From assembly GCA_963514095.1 (NCBI GenBank), contig OY741268.1, positions 6,831,824 to 6,895,823 of the forward strand: 64,000 nucleotides of DNA. Direction: 5' to 3'. Below are positions 47,691 through 56,518 of the stretch, in pieces (position 1 is the stretch's first letter; every line of letters starts with the position of its first letter). Under the pieces are notes generated by a model. That model had not been told where the DNA came from and did no database searches. It saw nothing but the letters and a program-made list of their open reading frames with translations. The position numbers and the translations under genes were made by a program. The DNA is from Eutrigla gurnardus (Eukaryota > Chordata > Actinopteri > Perciformes > Triglidae).

Positions 47691-48555
47691 GGATAGCGAG
47701 TATGGAGTAGTGAATGAGTGAGTGATTTCAGACTCAAACTAGGGTCTAGGTATCTATGTGGAAAGCTTACATAAACCAATGTTTCCTTCATACTGGTGAC
47801 TCTCAGCCAGCAGCTGTTGAACACCAACAGAACATGTAGATGTCCTCAGGCACATGCAGAGGATGTGGATGGATCTTCTGAAGACATGGGACCGTTCTTA
47901 AATTCAGTAGATGATGTGATGTGATACAAGAACTCAACTGTATTCCACTGATTCTCTTACTAGCAGAAGGTAGCCTAGCTAGTTGGCACATTTCCAGCTG
48001 CTACTTGGTTCAGAGACTCTAGGCTAAGTAAAGCACATTAATATAAAAGAAGAATGAAATGTATTTCTACATGTCTTTCTTTGTCTACATTCTGATGACT
48101 ATTTGCTAACCACACTGAATGCGCGTGCATTCCTTTTTGCATGTGTATAACTGCGTGTCCTTTCAAAGGCCCACACAGTGCTCCAGGGAGGGAGGGAGGT
48201 TATGGGCATCACCCAGGAGCACCGGCTATTTAGATTCAATCCATATTTCAGGGGACAGGGCATGAATTTATCTGTTGGTAAAAAAAGAGAAATCCCATGC
48301 AGAAAAGGGCACTTTGTCTCTGCAAGGGAAAGGGCAGGGGCTCAAGCCCTGATTTTATCTATGTGTGCACGTGTCCTTGTCAATCATGTGTGTGTTTATT
48401 ATATATGCCACACAAGCTGAACGTCACCAGTTAACACAGTCACAAGGTAAAGTAAAACACCTGTTGCTCTGAAACAGTTGTGATCCTGTCTATAAATTCT
48501 GACAACCAAATACCAAACAGGCAGACATTTAGATGCTGCTCACAGTTTTAATTCA
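47691..48555. other. No gene recognised
   Basis: Ordinary sequence. A short (GGGA)n patch is at about 48185-48198. No domain in any frame. Confidence 0.4.
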
Positions 48556-49584
48556 ATTGTAGCGGGGAGGTCTGACTGTCGGAACCGACGTAGCTCACGG
48601 GCTCTTCTTCCGGTTGGGAGATTATTTAAGGACGGAACGGAAGCTGGGTGCATCCTCTCCCTTTGATTAACGGCGTGAGGCGGAAGCATTGACAGCAGCG
48701 TGACAGACGGCTGGCGATTGTTTGCGGTAGGTTCGTAGTCTATCGCTACACTAAGTGTAAATAAAGAGCACACGAAAAAGACGTTATTAAAACCATGTGC
48801 ATGTGTTCCCGTAGAGCCCAGGTCGAGTTCGGTCAGTGTGGCCGCCGTAAAGGCACGGCCATTAATTCCTCTTGGACAAGGTACAGCACGTTGTGTATTT
48901 CTATACTCATGTTTGTAATATAGCGTTTGCTAAAATATGCCTCAAGGTGATCTGATATGTATGTATTGTTTATTCTTGCAGGGTCTCATGTGTATTTTGA
49001 CGGTCGCTGTTTTTTCCCATACTCAATGTAGGCTACTGGGCCCTTTTTGTTTAATTTGTTTTGGTCATTTTAGTTGTTTTGTTTCTTTTGTTTGTTTTTC
49101 TTTTGGCATTAAGTTAGGTCGGGCAGGCGCAATGTGTCACTCTGAATAAGGTGTAAGCCTAAATCGTAGCCTGGTTGAGCGAGCATCATAGACTTGCTGT
49201 TATTTTAGTGAGGCCCTCTTGTGCGCTCATAGCTTGGTGGCAGTGTGTGGAACTCTGCATATAGTGTGCCGTGATTTGTGTGTGTGTGTGCAGTGATATC
49301 TTTTGCCCTTTTGGGTCTTAGTCTTTTTTTGCCACATGTGCGTTGGGTCCTAAATATAATTGCAGCCTTTGAACTCCTGTTATACCAGTACTATATAGAC
49401 TAGTTGCACTAGTGTTTAACGAACTGTCCAGTTTATTGTCTAACTAGCCTGTGTATATTGCACAGGTTAGGTCTGCCACGATTTTGACTAACTGTCCAGC
49501 TTATTGTCTTACTAGCCCACGTATATTGCACAGGTTGGCCCTGCCACGACTTTTGACCAATTGTCCAGTTTATTGTCTTAATTA
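48556..49584 (+). other. Promoter-like block, splice-like signals and a tandem duplication
   Basis: 48556-48760 is CpG-rich with a TATA-like GATTATTTAAGGACGG (48621-48636), bounded by TGTAGCGG and CGCTACA (48558, 48747), then AAATAAAG. A donor-like GGACAAG|GTACAG is at 48883 and an acceptor-like TTATTCTTGCAG at 48970-48981. 49426-49584 holds about 2.3 copies of a ~70-bp unit (AACTGTCCAGTTTATTGTCT ... GCACAGGTT...GCCACGA), the last copy cut by the mariner element. It may be a decayed LTR or a noncoding transcript; no long ORF. Confidence 0.3.
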
Positions 49585-50899
49585 CAGTTTTTCTCAATTG
49601 CTAAAACACTAAACCCTATTGTCTGAACCAAATGCTCCGTTGCCTGAACCCACTGATTGAATCAATCACTCTTTTGGCAAAACCATAAGCACTTTTCACC
49701 TGTTTAGACACAACTTGCCAACACATTTTCATTGTGATGCACCTGTGTTGCATAATGGTGAGCACAGGTGGCAAAAGTCAAACACAAGTAAAGCACAAAA
49801 GTCACTGGTTGAACACAACAACTCAAAATTGATCACACTTGTGGCTAACGATGTGAGGGAACATATATTCAGAGAACACTGGCTTGTGAGGGAACATATA
49901 TTCAGAGAGCACTGGTTTGTGAGGCATTACAATGGATAGAAATCTGAGAGGACGAGTTCGTGTGAGAGGTGGTCGAGGAGGCAGAGGAGGTCGAGGAGGT
50001 CGAGGAGGTCGAGGTGGTCGAGGAGGTCGAGGTGGTCGAGGAGTTTGAGGAGGTCGAAGTGGTCGAGGAGGTCAAGGAGGTCGCGGTGGTCAGCGAAGAC
50101 AAAGAACAGTAATATCTGATGAAATCAGAGCTACTGTGATTAACCATGTTCTTGTCCATGGTATGAGCATGAGGGAGGCCAGACAAAGGGTACAACCAAA
50201 CATCAGTAGATTCACTGTGTCCACCATAATCCCAAGATTTAGAGAAGAGAACAGGTAATTTTTTGACATTATAGTATGTACATGTTGACAGCAATTACTG
50301 TATGACTATACTATATACTGTACCACAGTATACTGTAAGTAAACATATGTTTCAGTACATCACTGTGCCAATGTACTGTAGTATTGTAATGGAGGGTTAG
50401 TCTAACAGTTTGTAGGCCTAGTATTCCATGTATATTTTTGTACTTTATGTTTACGTAGGCTTTACTGTATACAAGTGCTAAATGCACAAGATTTCTGTTT
50501 TTTTCTATGTACAAGTGCTAAATAAACAGGTTTTTTGTTTTGCAACATGCATTTAGCCTACAGTGAACAATGAACATTTATTTATACCGCTTCATGTCCT
50601 GAGCATTGTGTTTTCTATTTTTCTATGTAGTGTTTAGTGACTGCTCTGTAGTGTTTTTAATTTTGATTGACTCGGGGCACGATTTGACAACATAGTTCAG
50701 TTTTGAGCACCGGTTGAACTGTTTTGAGGTGAGAGTTCAGTTTTGAGCACAGATTAAACTGTTTTGAGTTGAAAGTTTGGTTTTGCAAGAAGAGTTTGAG
50801 GTTTTGTGAATGTAGCTTGAAAATTGGGTTTTGTGTTCACAGTTTAGAGAAAAGGAGAGCAGCTTTCGAGAAATGTGTCTTAGCAATCGAGAAAAACTG
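49585..50899 (+). mobile_element. Tc1/mariner-like element, internally deleted
   Basis: The terminal repeats CAGTTTTTCTCAATTGCTAA and, read inward from the right, CAGTTTTTCTCGATTGCTAA differ at one base, with TA at 49583-49584 and 50900-50901. It is 1315 bp. It encodes an RG-rich leader plus HTH exon (49932-50258). The DDE domain is absent; 50260-50880 is A/T-rich noncoding with four TTTTGAGCAC / TTTTGAGTTG-like repeats. It is the same superfamily as 17704-18715 but a different family. Confidence 0.85.
49932..50258 (+). pseudogene. Mariner-type transposase exon: RG-rich leader and HTH, nonsense mutation
   Basis: The frame opens MDRNLRGRVRVRGGRGG, continues as GGRGGRG repeats, and meets TGA at 50047-50049 (a CGA-to-TGA-type decay). 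Read on in the same frame it gives QRRQRTVISDEIRATVINHV, then HGMSMREARQRVQPNISRFT and IIPRFREENR, a helix-turn-helix DNA-binding domain as in Tc1/mariner transposases. GAACAG|GTAATT at 50255 is both the end of the frame (TAA) and a plausible splice donor, so the catalytic exon was probably downstream and is now deleted. Confidence 0.75.
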
Positions 50900-50901
50900 T
50901 A

Positions 50902-51128
50902 ACAAGTGCCTGGTAATGTAATTTGCTACTGTGTAGCTTAAGACGGTTTTAATTAGGATATATCAAATTGTGTTTTCATCAGTTGTTGAAAATAAAAGTT
51001 GTCATATTTTTGGAGCCATCGGCCTCTCGTCTTGTTTATTCCGGACTGTACCTGACTCTAAGTGGTGATCTAGAGTGCAAATCCATAACGGATTAGTCCT
51101 TATGGCCCTTTTCCATCACTACACAATG
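50902..51128. other. Flank of mariner element
   Basis: This continues the sequence interrupted at 49584. AATAAAAGTTG (50990-51000) is followed by a T-rich stretch and could be a poly(A) signal for the putative transcript starting near 48.6 kb. Weak evidence. Confidence 0.25.
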
Positions 51129-51963
51129 TTTAAAGTTCCCATATTATACTGTTTTCATCAATTTCACACAGCTGTCAGAGGTCCAACAACACTGTTTTCG
51201 ATATGCATTGCCCCAAACCCATCCGTGGTCCTGAATTTCAGCTGTCTAAAATTTGCTCAAATCAGCTCTGCTGAGAACAGGCTGCTTCTGTGTCTACACC
51301 TTAAAATGCTAATGAGCTCTGTCATGGCCTACTCGGAGAGACGGAGAGGAGGCTTGCGCTACGCCGCAGCATGTGGCAATGTTTACGTGGATGTATCGCT
51401 ATGGCTCGCCTATGTGGCTCAGGTGAAGTTGCTGGGTCCCGTATGGTTGGGACAGATCCTTTTACGAGGGTCAGTGTTGAGGCAAAGCCAGCTTTGTACT
51501 GACCCTCTTTACTGAAGCAGCCCGATGTGAAGTGGTTAGCACACACATAAAAGCTAAAGAGACCAGACCCAGACCGCCGTTGGGCTCCGTCCGACCGGAG
51601 GCAGCAGTGAAGACGCACCAGAGTGCGTGAGACAGAGGGAGGATTGTCTCCAGCTTCACCTGCACAGGGATTTATTCATGGAGCACCAGCCGGATCAACC
51701 AGGCGCCACAACCGGTAAGTTGGGCTGCACTCTCCGTGCACGCTGTGGGTCCGTGCACGCCGTCTGCCCGTGCTCTCTTACGTAACGAAAGGAGCTGAAT
51801 CTGAACAGCCTGTAGGAGCACAGTTTTACCAGAGGGTGGGCTGCAGAGACCATGCAGGAGTCGCTTGTTTTCCTCATCCTGGGAGCTGACAGGCTCAGGG
51901 AGGACCAGTTTATAGGTGTAGAGACCAGAGAAAACATGTTTTTCATAATATGGCCCCTTTAAA
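51129..51963. mobile_element. MITE with TTTAAAG...CCATATTAT ends
   Basis: Left end TTTAAAGTTCCCATATTATA; right end read inward TTTAAAGGGGCCATATTATG, three mismatches in the first 19. 835 bp, with no transposase. Overlapping open frames on both strands (up to 146 codons) have no domain. The target duplication could include TTTAAAG and is not fixed. Confidence 0.6.
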
Positions 51964-52465
51964 GCGTCTGACTGGTCTGGATGGCTGAGACAAAAGTAGA
52001 ATTGTTGACACATGCACGCTCATATTTGTGATGGCGTCCGATATAAAAGGGTCTATTTCAGTGAGAACATTCTGCAGGACGTGAACCAAAACGCAGGCTG
52101 CCTTCGTGGGCATTTGTTGAGATGGACACAGATAAACAACAGCTTAACATGAGTGGGAGAAGACTGACTTGCTTCTCTGAGCCAAAGAGGACTTACAGAA
52201 TATCCTGAATAAAAGTAGTAGTATAAAGTAATTGGAGATAAACTGGAGAAGAAGGAATTCATGAACACAGCAGAGCAGGGCAGAATCAAACGCCCCTCAG
52301 CAAATGCATTTTTGATTCGGTTCACTTTAATTTGTGCACTGTTAAACTGAGTTGCATTATATAGAATATGAACTCTTTCTCTCCTTTATTTATTTGTTGA
52401 ATATTAAGTCTTTATAGTATAAAAATGATAATAAAAAAATAAACAGACAAAGAAGGAGACATGAT
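51964..52465. other. No gene recognised
   Basis: No feature supported. An A/T-rich run lies just before the MITE at 52466. Confidence 0.4.
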
Positions 52466-53418
52466 GGGCCCTAGTTTCGTAGACCAGGCGCAGTCAGCTT
52501 TCAGCGCACCTGCGCTGCGCCGACGGGGTGTGTCCGCCTGGACTTTGCAAGTTTCGTGCTCTCGCAGGCTCTCGCAGGCACACCTCCCGTCTCGCCCACC
52601 GGCGCAAGTGGGAAAGAGGGAGGAGAAGAAGGCGTGAGTGGGAGACGAGGAGGAGACGAGGCGTGGACTGGGATTAATACAGCCGATTCAGATCTTCACC
52701 AATCAAATGAGCTCCTCTCCTCTCCTTTAATGCGTTAGGGGAGGTTCAGTGTAAGTTCCGTCACTTGACAACCCGATGACAGAAGCAGTGCCGCCGCTCC
52801 CACCACGCGCATCACGCGCTGTGCGCGCGTATCATAATAATAACAATGCCGATATTATAAAAAACAGGAGAGAGAGAGGGAGATGTTTTGGTCCGAGAGG
52901 CTGAGTTTCCGTTACGCGTGCCATCCGCCTTTGATCTGACGTCAGATGTGATGGGACAATCTATATAGATATAAATTCACGTGTTGATTCAATTAGTTGC
53001 ATTAAATAGTGTTTGTTGTGATTATGTATTGCATTTAAATGTGCCTGGAACTGTGGAAACCTGCCTGTGAGGTCTCGGTGACGTGTGCGCACTGCGCGCA
53101 GTCAGCCAAACTTCCACTCCGCCAGCTGTGATTCGCATTGAATGAATGGACTTTATTTACGCCTTGCGCCGAAAGTAGACCAGGTTGGAGCTGGCGAGCT
53201 TTCAGCGCAGTCTCGGCGAGGCTTTTTGCCACGAAACTTCCGCTACGCCAAGCTGAATCTGTGACGCCTCCCCCTGCTGCGCCGCCACACCCATCTTGGC
53301 GCAGGCGATCCACCAAACTGCCAAACTGACGGTGCGCAAGGCTGCGCGGGTCGAAACTTGCATTGCGCCGGCTCCGCCACCCTGCGCAGCCCTGCGCTGC
53401 GCCACGAAACTAGGGCCC
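52466..53418. mobile_element. GGGCCC-ended MITE, copy 2
   Basis: It starts GGGCCCTAGTTTCGT and ends with the inverse of GGGCCCTAGTTTCGT. GAT flanks both sides (52463-52465, 53419-53421). 953 bp. It aligns with copy 1 from end to end, differing mainly in the number of CTCGCAGG units at the left and in about 53 bp (53269-53316 region) kept here. The two different but matching 3-bp flanks prove independent insertions. Confidence 0.85.
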
Positions 53419-53421
53419 GAT

Positions 53422-53989
53422 ATGTGCAAGTAAAGGCCAATACAAAGAAGGACATAATGTTAGTTTATTTAAAATAATTTTCATCTTTTTCCTTTACCGT
53501 TGTTCCCCCCCCCCGCCCCGTTTGGTTTACTTACTTTTGATATTGTTCTCATAATGGAATCCTGACCTTTTCTTATCATCAGTTTGATATTTTTGAGTGC
53601 AAATGAATATGTTTTTGTGATTCTTTTGTGTAAATGGAAATGAGCATCGACCATGACATGCTGAACACATAAACCTCCACTCAATAAAAAACACATTTGA
53701 ATAACTACATGGACGAACATGCCATTCTAGAGACTTAAATAGTCTGGCAGTAATATAAAGAAAAATGTTATCAAAAATAATGTATTACATTTTTTACACT
53801 TGCTCATCCTTTGTATATTTCTTAAATAATAGTTGACATCTGAAGAGTCTCTTTTACTTCACAGCAAGTCGAAGAATAGTGAGAGTGGGGACGCCATATC
53901 TGATTACACTGAATGCTGGTTTTGGTTTCTAGAAACTGAGAGGAGCCTTGAAAACGTCTAGTGAAGGCTGTTTTTTCTTAAAGATGGAG
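53422..53989. other. No gene recognised
   Basis: Ordinary A/T-rich sequence with a C-rich tract at 53506-53519. Confidence 0.4.
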
Positions 53990-54202
53990 AACCATCAGAG
54001 GCCTGAACTACTCAGCGAGTTCAACATACCCAGGGTATCTTTCAGTTATCCAGCTTATGTAACCCTCACAAAGGCAATCAGAGATAAACGGTCACACGAA
54101 GCTGGTTATCAACTCGTTAACTCAACCCAGGGTTTACCTGTCCAGCTTTGAGCGCGTGCACATGAAAGAGGCGGGGTTTGCAGCATTTGACCAATCGCAA
54201 AC

Positions 54203-54350
54203 ATGGATCAGTCTGCGGCGTATTTCACGTACGTGGAGCGAACCATAATCTTACAGAAATACTAAGTTAAACATATACAGGTAAAAAGCAAGTTTCATCT
54301 GTAACATGCAGGAAGGACAGCTGGCAAAAACTCACCGACTGTGTGAATGC
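54203..54350 (+). pseudogene. MYB/SANT-like exon of a Harbinger DNA-binding protein
   Basis: ATG at 54203 opens MDQSAAYFTYVERTIILQKY and then meets TAA. After a frame break the sequence reads RKDSWQKLTDCVNA, which fits the [RK]-E-x-x-W-Q-K-[IL]-[AT]-D-x-[LV]-N-A end of the MYB/SANT-like domain, directly before a donor, GC|GTAAGT (GT at 54351). That exon boundary is where such fish proteins usually have their first intron. The gene is dead. Confidence 0.5.
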
Positions 54351-54435
54351 GTAAGTTTATGGTGGTATAATATGACTGCCCCATCATAAGAGCACTACTA
54401 GATCTGATTGATTAAATTAACATGTTAACTGTGTT

Positions 54436-54530
54436 GAAAGCTTAGTGGTAGAGTTACCGCCCCATGTACCGAGGCTCCCTGCAGTGGGGTTCGAATCCAC
54501 CCTGCGGTCCTCTTTTAAATCATGTAGCCC
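54436..54530 (+). repeat. tRNA-derived SINE head
   Basis: A box TAGTGGTAGAGT (54443-54454) and B box GGTTCGAATCC (54488-54498), followed by ACCCTGCGGTCCTCTTTTAA. The CTGCGG(T/C)CC phrase after the B box is usual in a fish SINE group. The position inside the presumed intron of the Harbinger-type MYB gene parallels 24900-24967. Confidence 0.65.
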
Positions 54531-54977
54531 CCTAGAATCTGGATCTCTCATATAAAACATCGTCATCGGTCTGTTTACACCCTACTTCTTCTAAGAGACC
54601 CTCTCACGATCCACCGAGCTTCTTGTTTTTTTTATCCGCGCACCAAGAGAGCTGATTGGTCAGTCGGTGGTGTGTTTCTCCACGTTGATCTCTTATCAGG
54701 AACATGCTCTGGAGCAGGTTAGCTCCACAGCGTAAGTTACCATGGCGATCTACCCCGGTAAGAAGTGAACCAGCATCGTAGGACGGAAAACCCAGAGTTA
54801 ACGCTTAAGTTACCTCGCCATGCACAAATCCTGCTTCGTCAATGTGGTCCATGTATGTGATCATTTGTGAATGAATTGTGGATGATGTGTTCAGACTCCT
54901 TAGTAAATGCAGACAGTGTGGAGAGACATGAAATTGTTATTGTCTGGTATTTCAGAAAAAATATCATATGTTTGTGC

Positions 54978-54978
<1 letters not shown>

Positions 54979-55034
<56 letters not shown>
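54979..55034. repeat. (TG)n(GA)n microsatellite
   Basis: A short TG tract followed by about 20 GA units. Confidence 0.95.
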
Positions 55035-55037
<3 letters not shown>

Positions 55038-55116
55038 CAATCAAACAAACTGTCCCTGCAACCCGTTTTCTCTTTAAGAACAGAGGCTAAGAAAATACGC
55101 AAGGGGGAGTTTCTTG

Positions 55117-55117
<1 letters not shown>

Positions 55118-55167
<50 letters not shown>
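55118..55167. repeat. (CA)n microsatellite
   Basis: About 25 uninterrupted CA units. Confidence 0.95.
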
Positions 55168-55169
<2 letters not shown>

Positions 55170-55845
55170 GTCTCTGGGGTCTTCCTTCAGCAACCTCTGA
55201 CTCTAAAGCTCTTTTCATGGTGGTGAAGTCGAGAACGGCAGGGTGGAGGTTTGGTTCATCCTCCCGTGGAATTGGATTATTTCTGGATGAGGAGAAAAAA
55301 AAACCCTTCCTCCCTCCTTCCTCCCCCTCCTCCCCGCGGAGACGGACACATGCGGTTCATCATGCAGAAACACCCCCGCTCTGCTGGTGTGGGTGTGCAG
55401 GAGGGAAGATACCAGCGCTCCTCTGGTCTCTTCCAACAGCAGTCGGTTTTAAAAGTCCCAGATAGTGGAAAAAAAGCATACCTCTGAGTTGTTACCTTGT
55501 GTTCCAGCGTTTACACAGGCCCAGAATCCCTCCCCTACTTCCAGGCAGCTTCTCTGCCAGCATCATGAAATACACAAACACACAGAAAGTAGAGGCTTGC
55601 TGGAAAGCTTAAACATGATACAGGCTCCTCTGTCCATACTATAAGCTGGTGGTTCCAAAATGTCTGTGCTTGACATCTTAAAATACACAGCATTTCAAAA
55701 TACATAGTCATGCAAACTTGCATCTGTGCTTTAGCTCTCACATAGACCAGGATGTATTAATCCACGTATAGCCTGAATTTAGACCATATTTTAGAATCAT
55801 ACGATATTGTTAAACATTAAAAATGCATAAGACAGGGCATCGGAT
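55168..55845. other. No gene recognised
   Basis: Open frames at 55215-55487 on both strands lie in a purine/pyrimidine-biased patch and have no domain. Confidence 0.4.
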
Positions 55846-55925
55846 AGCTCAGTCGGTAGAGTTGGCGCTAAGTCCTCACTGCACCAGCCCTTTCTGCATG
55901 TCGTCCCCCGCTCATGTCTCTAACA
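55846..55925 (+). repeat. tRNA-derived SINE fragment
   Basis: TCGGATAGCTCAGTCGGTAG then AGTTGGCGC is an A-box region. The middle with the B box is deleted, and the text resumes at CCTTTCTGCATGTCGTCCCC then CGCTCATGTCTC, the usual downstream body of a fish tRNA-derived SINE. Confidence 0.6.
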
Positions 55926-56518
55926 ATGTCCTCTCTGAGTAAAAACAAAAACAAATGCATAACACATTGAGAATATGTTGAAACAACATCTAGGCTGAGA
56001 CTAGACATTCACTTTTAATCCTGAAACTATAACTAGAAGTTACCAGACAATTAGATGTCTACATTTATTTAACATTAAATTGCTCACTGGGAAGCTTTTT
56101 CTGTACTTTGAGCTACATGCTAAGCTAAGACTGGGCTTCAGGGCCATAAATGGAACGGCACCCATCTACCTTCAAACACTGGTCAAACCTCATGCCCCGA
56201 AGTGAGCACTTGGCTCCTCTACTTCAGCTGGCTGGTTGGTACCACCATCGCTGAAATCAAACAAATGTCGCTCAGCAAAGTCATTTACATTTAGGTCATT
56301 TAGCAGACGCTTTTGTCCAAAGCGACTTACAATAAGTACATTTGTCAAAAGAAGGAAACAAAGAAACCACAACGTATCATTGCCGATAAAGTAAGAGCTA
56401 AAAATCGAACAAGTGTTAGGTCCTCATCTGAGTAAAGTAGTACCTTAAGAGCAACAGTGCTATGATCAGAGTGCTATAGGTAAGGGTGTTTTTTTTTTTG
56501 GGGGGGGGTGTTAGTGGG

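Larger units (their letters stand above)
53990..54840 (+). mobile_element. PIF/Harbinger-type remnant with tRNA-like insert
   Basis: It has the texture of the 24480-25602 element: AACTACTCAGCGAGTTCAAC at the left, then AACTCGTTAACTCAACCCAG, and at the right AAACCCAGAGTTAACGC followed by AAATCCTGCTTCGTC (compare CCTGCTTTGTGAAAC). It contains a MYB-like exon (54203-54350) and a tRNA-like module (54436-54530). The terminal GGGCC bases are not recognisable, so the ends are approximate. No DDE transposase. Confidence 0.45.

Noticed and set aside
48558..48753. Complete short LTR or MITE with TGTAGCG/CGCTACA ends
   Set aside because: The flanking bases give no target-site duplication and there is no second copy in the window, so it is mentioned only as a hint.
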